From positions 147,419 to 211,418 of the forward strand of contig NZ_JAKMAJ010000009.1 in NCBI RefSeq assembly GCF_022378355.1: 64,000 nucleotides of DNA, given 5' to 3'. The translations under genes and the position numbers were made by a program. A model generated the notes under the pieces. The model had not been told where the DNA came from. It ran no database searches and saw nothing but the letters and a program-made list of their open reading frames with translations. This DNA is from Brenneria bubanii (GTDB taxonomy: Bacteria > Pseudomonadota > Gammaproteobacteria > Enterobacterales > Enterobacteriaceae). The stretch's first letter is position 1. Each line of letters begins with the position of its first letter. Below, piece after piece: positions 8,971 to 19,275 of the stretch.

Positions 8971-10464
8971 TTATTTACTTTTTTTCAGATGCTTCATTAA
9001 GCGCTTACGCTTGCGCATTTGATTCGGCGTCAATGTATTACGTTTGTCCGCAAAGGGGTTTTCCCCCTCTTTAAACTGAATACGAATTGGCGTTCCCATC
9101 ACCTGTAGCGAACGACGGTAATAGTTCATCAAGTAACGTTTATAGGAATCAGGTAAATCCTTCACCTGATTACCGTGGATCACCACGATAGGCGGGTTAT
9201 ATCCCCCCGCATGCGCGTATTTCAGCTTCACCCGGCGGCCGCGCACCAGCGGCGGCTGGTGGTCATCGGCCGCCATCTGCATAATACGGGTCAGCATGGA
9301 TGTTCCCACCCGGCGAGTGGCGCAACTGTAGGCTTCAATAACCGATTCGAACAGATTCCCGACGCCGCTGCCATGCAGTGCGGAAATGAAATGGATACGG
9401 GCAAAATCGATAAAGCCGAGACGTAAATCCAGCATTTCTTTGACTTGCTCGCGGATATCCTGCGACAGGCCATCCCACTTGTTGACGACGATCACCAGTG
9501 AGCGCCCACTATTGAGGATAAAGCCCAAGAGAGAGAGATCCTGATCGGAAATCCCTTCGCGGGCATCAATAACCAGCATCACCACGTTGGCATCTTCGAT
9601 TGCCTGTAGCGTTTTAATCACCGAGAACTTTTCAACCGTGTCGGTCACTTTACCGCGCTTACGCACCCCTGCCGTATCGATCAGCACATATTCACGTTCG
9701 TCGCGCACCATCGGGATATAAATGCTGTCGCGCGTGGTGCCGGGCATGTCGTACACCACTACGCGTTCCTCACCCAAAATGCGGTTAGTGAGCGTCGACT
9801 TACCGACGTTAGGACGGCCGACGATGGCCAGTTTAATCGGCAGGTCTTCGGGATTGAAGTCATCCTCTTCGGCCTCGGCGAGATCGCCGGCCTGCTCATC
9901 CGCAAGCTGTTCCGCCCAGTAGGCGGCATTCTCTTCCTCTTCCGTCAATGCAACGGGTTCGGCGTCATCCTCCTGCACAAACGGCAGCAAGGCTTTTTCC
10001 AGCAAAGAGGTTACGCCGCGTCCGTGAGAAGCAGCTATCGAATAAATATCGCCCATTCCCAAGGAGTAGAAATCGCCGATAACGGTATCCGGATCGATAC
10101 CATCGGTTTTGTTGGCGACTAAAAACGTTGCCTTCTGGCGGGTGCGCAAATGCTGAGCGATGCCCTGATCGGCAGGCATCAGCCCGGCGCGGGCATCCAC
10201 CATAAATAACACGATATCGGCTTCTTCAATCGCCATCAGCGACTGTCCGGCCATTCGGGTTTCCACGCCATCTTCAGTACCATCGATACCGCCGGTATCA
10301 ACGATAATAAATTCATGACCTTCCACTTCAGCACGACCATACTTGCGGTCACGTGTCAGCCCGGGAAAATCCGCCACCAAAGCATCACGCGAGCGCGTCA
10401 GGCGGTTAAATAGAGTGGACTTCCCCACATTTGGACGTCCGACCAGCGCGACGACAGGTATCAT
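8971..10464 (-). CDS. der: Ribosome assembly GTPase Der (EngA)
   Basis: Essential tandem GTPase for 50S subunit maturation. Two G domains each show GRPNVGKST (near residue 8 and again near residue 210), with switch motifs GLTRDRKYG and GTTRDSIYI, and NKTDG and NKWDG specificity motifs. They are joined by an acidic linker rich in Glu/Asp. The C-terminal KH-like domain ([24 protein letters not shown]) and basic tail [15 protein letters not shown] are complete. It is 497 residues against 490 in E. coli. It follows bamB on the same strand, as in E. coli. Confidence 0.98.
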   Translation of the reverse strand: MIPVVALVGRPNVGKSTLFNRLTRSRDALVADFPGLTRDRKYGRAEVEGHEFIIVDTGGIDGTEDGVETRMAGQSLMAIEEADIVLFMVDARAGLMPADQGIAQHLRTRQKATFLVANKTDGIDPDTVIGDFYSLGMGDIYSIAASHGRGVTSLLEKALLPFVQEDDAEPVALTEEEENAAYWAEQLADEQAGDLAEAEEDDFNPEDLPIKLAIVGRPNVGKSTLTNRILGEERVVVYDMPGTTRDSIYIPMVRDEREYVLIDTAGVRKRGKVTDTVEKFSVIKTLQAIEDANVVMLVIDAREGISDQDLSLLGFILNSGRSLVIVVNKWDGLSQDIREQVKEMLDLRLGFIDFARIHFISALHGSGVGNLFESVIEAYSCATRRVGTSMLTRIMQMAADDHQPPLVRGRRVKLKYAHAGGYNPPIVVIHGNQVKDLPDSYKRYLMNYYRRSLQVMGTPIRIQFKEGENPFADKRNTLTPNQMRKRKRLMKHLKKSK

Positions 10465-10531
10465 TGTTACAACCTCATTACTTATGTTTCAATACGTTAC
10501 AGCAAGAATGCTCGCTGACGATAAAAGACGA

Positions 10532-10560
10532 AACGGCTCCTGATACTGTCAGGAGCCGTT
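10532..10560 (-). terminator. Strong hairpin between bamB and der
   Basis: A perfect 12-bp stem (AACGGCTCCTGA with its complement) and 5-nt loop is followed on the minus strand by TCGTCTTTTATC. It lies after the dispersed repeat downstream of bamB and before der, and probably terminates the bamB transcript. Confidence 0.75.
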
Positions 10561-10598
10561 GGGGGATCAGCGTCTGCCAAGCGGCAGCGATCCAAACG

Positions 10599-10741
10599 TT
10601 TACCCTTAATCTTTCAAGTCGTTGGTGTGCTGACCGCATGACTCGGCCTTTGCCTGGGCCACGCCCCCTGGGGGGGCTGCGGCGAGCGGCGTTCAAAACG
10701 ACAAGCTGTTATCCTGTATCTCGAAATCTGTCGGGTATATT
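10599..10741. repeat. Dispersed repeat, family A copy 2 (long form)
   Basis: About 143 bp bounded by TACCCTTAATCTTTCAAG at one end and CTCGAAATCTGTCGGGTATA at the other, so the ends are inverted relative to each other. The interior is GC-rich and imperfectly palindromic. The terminal arms match those of the copies at 2856 and 29390. It fills most of the bamB-der gap; no open reading frame in it looks real. Confidence 0.6.
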
Positions 10742-10746
10742 TTTAA

Positions 10747-11928
10747 CTAACGGGTGAAAGCGTAAACTTCGCCGTTTTTAGCCTGAATAATCAGCTTATC
10801 GCTGGCAACGACCGGCTTGCTCAGGAAGCCGGCGCTATCCACCTTCTGCTGTGAAACAAAACGGCCATCCGCCGTATTCAGCCAGTGCAGATAGCCTTCG
10901 GCATCCCCCACGACCAGATAGCCGTTAAACAGTACGGGAGCCGTCAGGTTGCGGTGCAGCAGATCGCTCTGGCGCCACAGATTTACGCCGCCATTGGTAT
11001 TCAACGCCACCACGCGATCGTTTTGATCGACCAGATAAATACGATCGCCATCCACGATAAAGTCATGTACCGATCCCAGATCCCGTTTCCACAGGATCTG
11101 TCCAGAACGGAGATCCAACGCGGTCATATTGCCGTTATAGCCCAATGCGTACACCACTTCGCCGGCAATAACCGGGGTAGTGTCGACATCGTTCAGGCGA
11201 TCGATTTCCGTTGCTCCGCTCGGCTGCGAGATACGCTGTTGCCAGATTAGCTGCCCCTGGTTAATCAGCACCGCATTCACACGTCCGTTGTCGCCGCCGA
11301 CGATGGCCGCGCCGAAAGCAACGGTCGGCGCGGATTCGCCACGCAGTGAAAGCGTTGGCATATCCAGGTTGACCGTCCATTTAATCGCGCCGTCAGTTTC
11401 GTCCAGCGCCTGCAGCATCCCGTTGCTGGTATGAATCAGCACCACGCCGTCGCTGCTCACCGGCCGCGAAATCACTTCGCCAGCGACGTTGCTCTGCCAT
11501 AGCGACGTACCGTCCTCGGCATTCAGGGCGAATACCCGGGCTTTTTCGCTACCGACATAGATATGGTTACCCGATACCGTCACCCCGCCGGATAATAATG
11601 CGGGCAGATTTGAGGATAAAAATCCGGTTTTTTCAGACAGGTCAACCTTCCAGATTTCGGCGCCGCTATTGAGATCCAGCGCCTTTACCGTCCCTTTGCG
11701 ATCGGCGGCAAACACGCGGTCGCCCTGCCAGGCCGGATTCAGGTTAGAATAAAATTCGCCGACGCCACTACCTACTGACCGACTCCAAACCTTGGTTGGG
11801 GTAAACTGATTGACCACCGTCGGCAGTGGAGACATCGTGACGACATCCTCCTCGCTGTTAAACAGCGAGCATCCGCTCAGCAGGGCAGCAGAAACCAGTC
11901 CCACCAGAAGTGTTTTACGCAATTGCAT
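10747..11928 (-). CDS. bamB: BAM complex lipoprotein BamB
   Basis: An outer-membrane lipoprotein that assists BamA in inserting beta-barrel proteins. The signal peptide MQLRKTLLVGLVSAALLSGC ends in a lipobox with the acylated cysteine at residue 20. The rest is an eight-bladed PQQ-type beta propeller with repeated W and G motifs (AEIWKVDL, GTSLWQSNV, GAIKWTVNL, GQILWKRDL, GVNLWRQSD). It is 393 residues against 392 in E. coli. It lies 10 bp after yfgM, in the usual order. Confidence 0.97.
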   Translation of the reverse strand: MQLRKTLLVGLVSAALLSGCSLFNSEEDVVTMSPLPTVVNQFTPTKVWSRSVGSGVGEFYSNLNPAWQGDRVFAADRKGTVKALDLNSGAEIWKVDLSEKTGFLSSNLPALLSGGVTVSGNHIYVGSEKARVFALNAEDGTSLWQSNVAGEVISRPVSSDGVVLIHTSNGMLQALDETDGAIKWTVNLDMPTLSLRGESAPTVAFGAAIVGGDNGRVNAVLINQGQLIWQQRISQPSGATEIDRLNDVDTTPVIAGEVVYALGYNGNMTALDLRSGQILWKRDLGSVHDFIVDGDRIYLVDQNDRVVALNTNGGVNLWRQSDLLHRNLTAPVLFNGYLVVGDAEGYLHWLNTADGRFVSQQKVDSAGFLSKPVVASDKLIIQAKNGEVYAFTR

Positions 11929-11938
11929 GGAATTCCTC

Positions 11939-12559
11939 TTAGCTGGACAGGTTGTTCAGTTTCATACGCAGGAATGCTTGTAAAGCCTGCGGTGGATTTG
12001 CAGCCAGACCCTTGTTATAGGCTTCACGCGCGGCCTGACTATCCCCTTTACTGACCAGCGCGTCGCCACGAACTTCGGCGGCCAAAGCGGCCCAGCCGTC
12101 CAACTTGATGGCATCCAGCGTCTTCAGCGCGTCATCCGCCTTATTCTCTTGCAGTTGAATGCGCGCCAAACGCAAGTTTACCAGGGAAAGCAGATCGGCA
12201 TCTTTGGTTTGGGATTGAGCCTGAACCAACAGTTGCCCGGCTTTGGCAAAATCTTTCTGATCGACATAATGACGAGCCAGCTCCAGCGATGCGAGCACGC
12301 CATAGCTATTTTTATTCTCGGCGGAAAACTTCTCCGCCAAGGCAACATCTTCAGCTTTGCCCGCCGCCAGACGGTCGCTGATTTGCTGATATGACGCAGA
12401 TGACGCCATCGAGCTGTCGTTCTGGTGACTCAGCCAGAAACGCCACCCCACCAGCGCGCCGACACCAAGCACAACACCAACAGCTAACGCTTTCCCATTT
12501 TCTGCGAAGAAACGACGTAACGCATCAACCTGCTCATTCTCTGTGGTATAGACTTCCAC
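11939..12559 (-). CDS. yfgM: YfgM, SecYEG-associated TPR membrane protein
   Basis: A single-pass inner membrane protein with a periplasmic TPR-like domain. In E. coli it joins PpiD at the Sec translocon and helps periplasmic chaperone handover. I place the start at GTG 12559 (VEVYTTENEQVDAL), which gives 206 residues, the E. coli length, and has AGGAG nearby. A longer frame reaching 12637 overlaps hisS and has no homologous extension. The membrane segment is ALAVGVVLGVGALVGWRFWL. Confidence 0.93.
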   Translation of the reverse strand: MEVYTTENEQVDALRRFFAENGKALAVGVVLGVGALVGWRFWLSHQNDSSMASSASYQQISDRLAAGKAEDVALAEKFSAENKNSYGVLASLELARHYVDQKDFAKAGQLLVQAQSQTKDADLLSLVNLRLARIQLQENKADDALKTLDAIKLDGWAALAAEVRGDALVSKGDSQAAREAYNKGLAANPPQALQAFLRMKLNNLSS

Positions 12560-12572
12560 GGTGTCTCTCTCC

Positions 12573-13847
12573 TCAATCCAGTAACGTTGCCAGTCTTGCG
12601 GCAACGTCAGCCTGTGCCAATGTATCCTGCTCGCCATTTCTCAGGTTTTTGATTACCGCCTGACCCGCTGCGACTTCGTTTTCACCGAGTACCAGCGCAA
12701 TTCGAGCGCCCCATTTATCGGCACGAGCGAATTGCTTTTTAAAATTGCCGCCGCCAAAGTTGGTCATCAGTTTTAATTGAGGCAACGCATCACGCAATGT
12801 CTCGGCCAGCTTCATCGCCGCTATCTGCGTGCCTTCACCCGAAGAGATCAGATAAACGTCAACCACCGGCAACGCTTTAAACTCCGGATTGATGGACTGC
12901 ACCAGCAGAACCAAACGCTCCAGGCCCATCGCAAACCCGACGGATGGCGTAGCATGTCCACCCAGTTGTTCGACCATACCATCATAACGGCCGCCGGCAC
13001 ACACCGTACCCTGCGCGCCCAGACTGGTTGTTACCCACTCAAAAACGGTGCGGTTGTAATAATCCAGACCGCGAACCAAACGCGGATTAACGGTATATGG
13101 GATACCCGCCTGCGTTAAAAGTTCACACAATGATTCAAAGTGGACGCGGGATCCCTCATCAAGATAATCAGTCAGTACCGGCGCATCGTTCAACAGCGTC
13201 TGAACCCGCGCGTTTTTAGAGTCCAGCACGCGCAACGGGTTGGTATACATGCGGCGCTGACAGTCCTCATCAAGCTCGTCTTTATGCTGCTCAAGAAAAG
13301 CGATCAGCGCTTCACGGTAAGTGGCGCGCGCTTCCAGAGAGCCGATTGAGTTCAATTCCAGCTTAACATGTTGTGAAATACCCAGCACTCGCCACCAGCG
13401 AGCCGTCAGCAGAATCAATTCGGCATCGATATCCGGGCCTTGCAAACCAAAAACTTCACAACCGATCTGATGAAACTGACGATAGCGTCCTTTCTGCGGA
13501 CGTTCATGGCGGAACATCGGCCCGATATACCACAGGCGCTGTTCCTGATTATAGAGGATACCGTGCTCGATACCGGCGCGAACACAGCTCGCCGTATTCT
13601 CAGGGCGCAGCGTCAGGCTGTCGCCATTTCGGTCCTCAAAGGTATACATCTCTTTTTCAACCACATCGGTTACTTCGCCGATGGCGCGTTTAAACAACGC
13701 GGTCTGCTCGACAATCGGCGTACGAATTTCACTGAAACCGTAGCTGCTGAGCACCTGCTTGAGGCTGTTTTCAATCCGCTGCCACAACGCCGTATCGGCC
13801 GGCAGGTAATCGTTCATGCCGCGGATGGCTTGAATATTTTTTGCCAC
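12573..13847 (-). CDS. hisS: Histidyl-tRNA synthetase
   Basis: A class II aminoacyl-tRNA synthetase of 424 residues, the E. coli length. Motif 1 lies near the N-terminus ([21 protein letters not shown]). Motif 2 is [24 protein letters not shown]. The histidine-specific loops are [15 protein letters not shown] and AGGRYDGM. Motif 3 is [10 protein letters not shown]. The C-terminal anticodon-binding domain is complete. It sits between ispG and yfgM with a 137-bp upstream gap that holds only AT-rich promoter-like sequence. Confidence 0.98.
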   Translation of the reverse strand: MAKNIQAIRGMNDYLPADTALWQRIENSLKQVLSSYGFSEIRTPIVEQTALFKRAIGEVTDVVEKEMYTFEDRNGDSLTLRPENTASCVRAGIEHGILYNQEQRLWYIGPMFRHERPQKGRYRQFHQIGCEVFGLQGPDIDAELILLTARWWRVLGISQHVKLELNSIGSLEARATYREALIAFLEQHKDELDEDCQRRMYTNPLRVLDSKNARVQTLLNDAPVLTDYLDEGSRVHFESLCELLTQAGIPYTVNPRLVRGLDYYNRTVFEWVTTSLGAQGTVCAGGRYDGMVEQLGGHATPSVGFAMGLERLVLLVQSINPEFKALPVVDVYLISSGEGTQIAAMKLAETLRDALPQLKLMTNFGGGNFKKQFARADKWGARIALVLGENEVAAGQAVIKNLRNGEQDTLAQADVAARLATLLD

Positions 13848-13984
13848 GTTTGTTCTCTAATCTATTTTTCAAAAATAAACCCGATTATAGGGGGATTGGC
13901 ACCGCATCTTCAATGCGCAGGCCGCCCCATCGGGTTCAAGAAACGTTTTTCGGTCAATGACGACACCATAGCGCGCCGATACGG

Positions 13985-15106
13985 TTATTTATCAACCAGG
14001 TTAACCGTAATGCGTCGGCTTTCATCCATCATCGAAGCCTTGGCGCGAATTTTGGCTTCCAGTTGGTCGATCATCTGTTCATTATCAAAACGTTCGCGCT
14101 GACGGACCCCATCTTCATAGAAACCGCTTTTATTGTGTCCGCCGGTCACGCCGATAGTGGAAACCAACGCCTCGCCCGGCCCGTTGACCACACAGCCGAT
14201 AATCGATACGTCCATTGGCGTGATAATGTCTTCCAGCCGTTGTTCCAGCGCATTCACGGTGCCGATGACGTCAAACTCCTGACGCGAGCAGGTCGGACAC
14301 GCGATGAAATTGATGCCGCGCGAGCGAATACGCAATGACTTCAGAATATCGAAGCCGACCTTAACTTCTTCTACCGGGTTGGCTGCCAGCGAAATTCGCA
14401 AGGTGTCACCGATGCCTTCCGACAGCAACATACCCAAACCAATGGCCGACTTGACCGCGCCACTGCGGGCGCCGCCGGCTTCGGTAATGCCGAGATGCAG
14501 CGGTTGGTCAATGCGCGCGGCCAATAACCGATAAGATTGCACGGCCAGAAAAACGTCGGACGCTTTGACGCTAACCTTGAACTGATCGAAGTTGAGGCGA
14601 TCGAGGATATCCACATGGCGCATGGCGGATTCCAGCAGCGCTTCCGGCGTAGGTTCGCCATACTTTTCCTGCAAATCCTTTTCCAGCGAACCGCCGTTAA
14701 CGCCGATCCGTATCGGGATATTGTTATCCCGCGCGCAATCGACAACGGCGCGAATACGCTCTTCGTTGCCAATGTTGCCCGGATTGATTCGCAGGCAATC
14801 CACGCCGTATTCCGCGACTTTCAACGCGATACGGTAGTCGAAATGGATGTCCGCCACCAGCGGGACATTCACCTGACGCTTAATGAGTTTGAACGCTTCC
14901 GCCGCATCCATGGTTGGAACGGAAACGCGCACGATATCAACCCCGACGCGTTCCAGCGCTTTGATTTGATTAACCGTCGCTTCAACATCAGTGGTGCGGG
15001 TATTGGTCATGGACTGCACCGCAATCGGCGCGCCATCACCAATAGGCACCTTGCCGACGTAAATCCGCTTTGATTTCCGACGGGTGATGGGTGCAGCGTT
15101 ATGCAT
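13985..15106 (-). CDS. ispG: 4-hydroxy-3-methylbut-2-enyl diphosphate synthase
   Basis: Iron-sulfur enzyme of the MEP isoprenoid pathway, making HMBPP from MEcPP. It has 373 residues. The TIM-barrel part starts [17 protein letters not shown]. The C-terminal part carries the [4Fe-4S] ligands in [10 protein letters not shown] and CVVNGPGEA. It depends on the isc products encoded further along this window. It is followed on the same strand by hisS and preceded by rodZ. Confidence 0.98.
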   Translation of the reverse strand: MHNAAPITRRKSKRIYVGKVPIGDGAPIAVQSMTNTRTTDVEATVNQIKALERVGVDIVRVSVPTMDAAEAFKLIKRQVNVPLVADIHFDYRIALKVAEYGVDCLRINPGNIGNEERIRAVVDCARDNNIPIRIGVNGGSLEKDLQEKYGEPTPEALLESAMRHVDILDRLNFDQFKVSVKASDVFLAVQSYRLLAARIDQPLHLGITEAGGARSGAVKSAIGLGMLLSEGIGDTLRISLAANPVEEVKVGFDILKSLRIRSRGINFIACPTCSRQEFDVIGTVNALEQRLEDIITPMDVSIIGCVVNGPGEALVSTIGVTGGHNKSGFYEDGVRQRERFDNEQMIDQLEAKIRAKASMMDESRRITVNLVDK

Positions 15107-15148
15107 TACTTCTTCTCCAAAATTGCGGCATCACGGGCGGCGATTGAT

Positions 15149-16141
15149 TTATTCCGCAGCCAACGTCAGACGCGCAACCTGATTGCTTCTTACAAACCGG
15201 CTTAAATCGACCGGCTTACCTTGATATTGAATATGTACCGCGGAAGGCGCGCCGATTTTCAGACTGTAAGGCGCCTGACCGCTCAGGCTCAAGGAGCCGC
15301 CGTTACGCTGCATCCCGCTGAACAGTTTTTTTCCGCTGGCGTCAGTCACTTCCAGCCAGCAATCGGCGTTAAAATTCATCACCAGCGCTTGCGATGCGGC
15401 GACCGGGGCGTGCGACGCCGCGGCATCGCCAGCGGCTGGCGCCATCACGCTTTGTCCCGCATTGCCGGTCGACGAAGTCGGCGCAGAGGCTGAAGGCGAA
15501 GTCGGCGCAGCGGCGGCCAGAGGTTCAGGCTGAGTTGGCGTGGCAGACGAATGCTCCGTGTTCATCGGCACATCGAGCGGCGCGGAGGGCGCCGGTGCGG
15601 TAGGCGCGTTGTCGGAGAGCGTCGGATCTTGCGGCTCCGTATTGTCCATTAAGGGCACCTCTTGTCCTTCGGCCGGCGTCTGCATCGAAGCGGCATGATT
15701 AACCATGCTGTTAATTTCCTGCTGCTGCGCCTGATGATTTTGCCACCACCACGCGCCGGTCAATCCCAAAACGATGATGACCACCAGCCAGGTAAAGGTC
15801 ATTAACCAGCCATCGCGTTTCTTGCGGCTTTTCCCCAGGGAAAAGCTCTGCATCGGCGCTACGTTGGAGGCTTTGGGAACCACATGTTTATCCAGCATGG
15901 GCAGCAGTTCGCTTTCCGATACATGGACCAACTTGGCATAAGAACGGATATAACCGCGTAAAAAGGTCGGCGCCAAATTGGCCGGCACGTTGCCGTCTTC
16001 AATTTCACGCACAATCGAAAGCTTAAGGCACAAACGTTCAGCAACGATCTGCTGAGTCAATCCCAGACGCTCGCGCGCCTGACGAAGACGTGCGCCGGGA
16101 ATGGTTGATGCTGTATTATCTTGAGTGGCTTCAGTATTCAT
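15149..16141 (-). CDS. rodZ: Cytoskeleton protein RodZ
   Basis: Links MreB to the cell-wall elongation machinery. It has an N-terminal helix-turn-helix domain (residues about 18-85: [20 protein letters not shown]), a basic juxtamembrane stretch (KSRKKRDG), one membrane helix ([20 protein letters not shown]), a Pro/Ser/Ala-rich periplasmic linker and the C-terminal DUF4115 beta domain ([19 protein letters not shown]). It has 330 residues. Its ATG overlaps the end of pilW by 11 bp, showing translational coupling. Confidence 0.96.
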   Translation of the reverse strand: MNTEATQDNTASTIPGARLRQARERLGLTQQIVAERLCLKLSIVREIEDGNVPANLAPTFLRGYIRSYAKLVHVSESELLPMLDKHVVPKASNVAPMQSFSLGKSRKKRDGWLMTFTWLVVIIVLGLTGAWWWQNHQAQQQEINSMVNHAASMQTPAEGQEVPLMDNTEPQDPTLSDNAPTAPAPSAPLDVPMNTEHSSATPTQPEPLAAAAPTSPSASAPTSSTGNAGQSVMAPAAGDAAASHAPVAASQALVMNFNADCWLEVTDASGKKLFSGMQRNGGSLSLSGQAPYSLKIGAPSAVHIQYQGKPVDLSRFVRSNQVARLTLAAE

Positions 16142-16889
16142 TAGCTAAGAACTGCTGGTACTGTTTAGATTGTGGAAAACTTTGCGCCAACGATTTGCCA
16201 TAGCGATCGATATCGCCATCATGGCCCGCCAGCGCGGCGAAACGAATCTGTAACCATAAACTCTCGGCGCTAACCGGGAGAATATGCTGATAAACATCCA
16301 GAAGCAATTGAGCCTGCTCGTATTTTCCGGCAGAGAACTGTTTATCCGCCTCTGTTAACAACGTGAGGCCCTTCGCAGGATCATACCTCAGAGCCCGGCT
16401 TAGTACGCCGCGCGCGTTATCATCTTGCCCAGCCTTGAAAAAACAGTAACCTGAATTCTCCAACGCATCGGCAACCTGATGGTAATCGGGGAGTTGTGCA
16501 GCAGCGCTAAACTGTTGCTGCGCCGCTACATACTGCCCTAAACCACAGAGAAACGCACCGTAATTATTCATTACGCTGCCGTTTCCGGGCGCCTGGCGCA
16601 ACGCAATTTGATAACGCTTTTCCGCCGACTGATTTTCACCTACCCGTTGCTCATAAAGCGCCATGCCTAACTGTGTACGGTAATCTTGCGGCGCGGCTTC
16701 CAGCGCTTTTTCAAGATTCTGGCGCGCGGCGTCAAAATTATTGCGGGCCAGATACTCCAACCCCAGTTGCAAACGGGTATACGCTGCCGCCGGATTTGTT
16801 TTTTCATGGGACGAATGACTGCATCCTGCCAACCAAAAGACGGCCAAAACCAACAGCCGTCCCCTTCCCTGTTTTAACTGTAACGTCAC
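16131..16889 (-). CDS. pilW: PilW/PilF-like TPR lipoprotein
   Basis: An outer-membrane lipoprotein with tandem TPRs, of the family that pilots type IV pilus secretin assembly. I choose the GTG at 16889 ([15 protein letters not shown]), with GGAAGG upstream. It gives a proper signal peptide ending in VFWLAGC and a 252-residue product. The longer frame to 16925 adds a charged leader that would spoil the signal. TPR units follow from [19 protein letters not shown]. In E. coli K-12 this position is empty, while many other gammaproteobacteria keep it between rlmN and rodZ. The 150 bp upstream holds nothing clear. Confidence 0.9.
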   Translation of the reverse strand: MTLQLKQGRGRLLVLAVFWLAGCSHSSHEKTNPAAAYTRLQLGLEYLARNNFDAARQNLEKALEAAPQDYRTQLGMALYEQRVGENQSAEKRYQIALRQAPGNGSVMNNYGAFLCGLGQYVAAQQQFSAAAQLPDYHQVADALENSGYCFFKAGQDDNARGVLSRALRYDPAKGLTLLTEADKQFSAGKYEQAQLLLDVYQHILPVSAESLWLQIRFAALAGHDGDIDRYGKSLAQSFPQSKQYQQFLANEY

Positions 16890-17039
16890 GAATGGCTTCC
16901 TTCCATTGCCGTCCCGGCCACACAAACCGGTGATTATGTCGACTGAATCAGTGTCTGACCGTGGTCAGCCCTGAGTCCCCCTGGATGATTGGCGCCGTGA
17001 AAACATCGTCCTATTCACTATTGCGCAGACTATCAGGTA

Positions 17040-18221
17040 TCAGACCGTTTTAACCGAGATAGGTTCACCTGCCATTTTTTTCTTCAGCGTACGTTTGGTT
17101 CTGTCGACCACTTCACCGGCAAGCTGGCCGCAGGCGGCGTCGATATCGTCGCCGCGCGTTTTACGCACAATGGTGGTAAAGCCGTATTCCATCAGCACCT
17201 TGGAAAAACGATCGACGCGGCTGTTCGAACTGCGGCCATAAGGCGCGCCGGGGAACGGGTTCCACGGGATCAGGTTAATCTTGCACGGCGTATTTTTAAG
17301 ACATTCGGCCAACTGATGGGCATGTTCCGTACCATCGTTGATATGGTCCAGCATCACGTACTCCACGGTGACGCGTCCCTGATTGGCGTTCGATTTTTCC
17401 AGATAACGCCGCACCGCGCCCAAAAAGGCTTCGATATTATACTTTTTATTAAGCGGCATGATTTCATTACGAATTTCATCGGTCGGCGCATGCAGGGAGA
17501 TCGCCAGCGCCACATCGATCATGTCGCCCAATTTGTCCAGCGCGGGCACAACGCCAGACGTCGACAGCGTAACGCGACGCTTCGACAGGCCGAAACCGAA
17601 GTCATCCAGCATAATTTCCATCGCCGGCACGACGTTGGTCAGATTGAGCAGCGGTTCGCCCATCCCCATCATGACTACGTTGGTTATCGGGCGCTGGCCG
17701 GTGACTTTGAACGCGCCGATAATTTTCGCCGCGCGCCACACCTGACCGATGATTTCGGAAACACGCAGGTTGCGGTTAAACCCTTGCTGCGCGGTTGAGC
17801 AGAATTTGCATTCCAGCGCGCAACCAACCTGAGAAGATACACACAGCGTCGCTCTATCTTCCTCGGGAATATAGACCGTTTCCACTCGTTGGCCGCCAAC
17901 CAGAATCGCCCATTTGATGGTGCCATCGGAAGAACGCTGCTCGGCGACCACTTCCGGCGCGCGAATTTCGGCCACCTCTTGTAATTTGGTGCGAAATCCT
18001 TTGTTAATATCCGTCATCTGGGAAAAATCATCACAGCAGTAGTGATAGATCCACTTCATAACCTGATCCGCACGGAAGGGTTTTTCCCCCAGCGACGCGA
18101 AAAACTCCCGCATTTGCGGACGATTGAGATCCAGTAGATTGATTTTCTCCGCCTCGGGCTTGGCGGACTGGAGAGCATCGGCGGACGCCGGTGAAAATTG
18201 GGAAACAGTTTGTTCAGACAT
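17040..18221 (-). CDS. rlmN: Dual-specificity RNA methyltransferase RlmN
   Basis: A radical-SAM enzyme that methylates C2 of A2503 in 23S rRNA and A37 in some tRNAs. It has 393 residues. The iron-sulfur motif CALECKFC is present, with the SAM-binding stretch GMGEPLLN. The two mechanistic cysteines are the one in CMG-like position near the C-terminus (DIDAACGQL) and the cluster-proximal catalytic cysteine. The N-terminal domain ([24 protein letters not shown]) matches the E. coli protein. Confidence 0.97.
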   Translation of the reverse strand: MSEQTVSQFSPASADALQSAKPEAEKINLLDLNRPQMREFFASLGEKPFRADQVMKWIYHYCCDDFSQMTDINKGFRTKLQEVAEIRAPEVVAEQRSSDGTIKWAILVGGQRVETVYIPEEDRATLCVSSQVGCALECKFCSTAQQGFNRNLRVSEIIGQVWRAAKIIGAFKVTGQRPITNVVMMGMGEPLLNLTNVVPAMEIMLDDFGFGLSKRRVTLSTSGVVPALDKLGDMIDVALAISLHAPTDEIRNEIMPLNKKYNIEAFLGAVRRYLEKSNANQGRVTVEYVMLDHINDGTEHAHQLAECLKNTPCKINLIPWNPFPGAPYGRSSNSRVDRFSKVLMEYGFTTIVRKTRGDDIDAACGQLAGEVVDRTKRTLKKKMAGEPISVKTV

Positions 18222-18271
18222 AAAAACTCTTGGCCTCGTTGTTACACGTTATGGCTTGTAGTAAAAGGAGA

Positions 18272-18312
18272 ATAAAGAAACGCCCCGGGCAAGCGCAAAC
18301 TTACCGGGGCGC
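18272..18312 (-). terminator. Intrinsic terminator downstream of ndk
   Basis: On the minus strand CGCCCCGG pairs with CCGGGGCG across a 15-nt loop, and TTTCTTTATT follows. It lies between ndk and rlmN and should separate their transcripts. Confidence 0.75.
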
Positions 18313-18354
18313 AGCATTGTACAAAGTTTAAAACAGCGAAGCCACCATCGGCGC

Positions 18355-18470
18355 ATTTTTTATGATGGGCTTCCTGCCCATCCCCCTGCGGGCCGTCGCC
18401 AGCGACGTTGAAAATCGCTCCCGACGATTTTTTATGATGGGCTTCCTGCCCATCCCCCTGCGGGCCGTCG
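18355..18470. repeat. REP-like dispersed repeat, family B, tandem pair
   Basis: Two identical 44-bp units at 18355-18398 and 18427-18470 (beginning ATTTTTTATGATGGGCTTCC and ending GCGGGCCGTCG) are separated by 28 bp. That spacer contains CAGCGACGTTGAAAATCGCT and the inverted pair ATCG/CGAT. Each unit holds a small hairpin (GATGGGC with GCCCATC). The same family is recognisable at 31556-31650 and, inverted, at 53395-53490. It looks like an extragenic palindromic (REP/BIME-type) family. Confidence 0.75.
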
Positions 18471-18484
18471 CGGCACAGCGCTAC

Positions 18485-18916
18485 TTAGCTATTACGCGGG
18501 CAAATCTCATCCGCGCTGAAGAAATAGGCGATTTCACGCTGCGCAGACTCAATGGAGTCGGAGCCGTGCACCGCGTTTTCCGTCAGGCTATCGGCATAAT
18601 CGGCTCGCAGCGTACCGGCCAGCGCGTTAGCCGGGTTAGTCGCGCCCATCATGTCACGGTTGCGCTGCACCGCATCTTCGCCTTCCAACACCTGGACCAT
18701 AATCGGACCCGACACCATGAACGAGACCAGGCCGTCAAAGAACGGTTTGCCCTGATGCTCGGCATAAAAGCCTTCGGCTTGCTCACGCGTCAAATGCAGC
18801 ATTTTCGCCGCGATGATGTTGAAACCCGCGCTTTCGAAACGCGCATAAATCGCGCCGATGGCATTCTTGGCCACCGCATTCGGCTTCACGATGGAAAAGG
18901 TACGTTCTATCGTCAT
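18485..18916 (-). CDS. ndk: Nucleoside diphosphate kinase
   Basis: Equilibrates NTP and NDP pools by a ping-pong mechanism through a phosphohistidine. It has 143 residues starting [18 protein letters not shown], the E. coli length; five extra codons upstream are possible but not homologous. The active-site histidine lies in [12 protein letters not shown]. Other family motifs ([19 protein letters not shown]) are intact. In E. coli, pbpC and yfhM lie between ndk and sseA; here a sugar PTS cluster occupies that place. Confidence 0.98.
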   Translation of the reverse strand: MTIERTFSIVKPNAVAKNAIGAIYARFESAGFNIIAAKMLHLTREQAEGFYAEHQGKPFFDGLVSFMVSGPIMVQVLEGEDAVQRNRDMMGATNPANALAGTLRADYADSLTENAVHGSDSIESAQREIAYFFSADEICPRNS

Positions 18917-19275
18917 ATTGACCTCATTCAATAACTGTCTGATAACGGCCGGATTGAAAGAAGAATAATTCTGGCCAACAAAAGTGGCGCTGATTATAGG
19001 GTGGCCCTAACCGCTTGCCTACCAGATAAATAACATTTCTTTAAAAAAAAATTATCTTCTTTCCTACCTTATTGTCGCTTCTTTGCGGGCGCATTCTTTT
19101 TCTGCCGGCAGAACGACATGTCTGTAACAAATCGTCGGCGATCACAGTTCTGAGGGTTACCTGTGACATTGTGCGTTATTTGTTTTTAAAACAATAAGAT
19201 AACTAGATAATCATATTCATTCACTGCTAACGTCTCACCGTACCCATCTAATAATAGCCACCAAGAGGGCTGATA
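18917..19275. promoter_or_regulatory. ndk / PTS divergent control region
   Basis: A 359-bp AT-rich gap between divergent ndk and the alpha-glucoside PTS gene. It contains an inverted pair TCACAG (19142-19147) and CTGTGA (19161-19166) separated by 13 bp, a candidate operator for the RpiR-family regulator at 23217 or a weak CRP-related site. AAGAGGGC precedes the PTS start. I see no small gene. Confidence 0.4.

Noticed and set aside
12560-12637. Longer YfgM start overlapping hisS
   Set aside because: The GTG at 12559 has a good ribosome site and gives the E. coli length; the extension overlaps the hisS 3' end and is unlike homologues.
18355-18480. Tandem 44-bp units considered as an attenuator or leader peptide for ndk or rlmN
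   Set aside because: The unit recurs elsewhere in unrelated gaps, in both orientations, which fits a dispersed repeat family.
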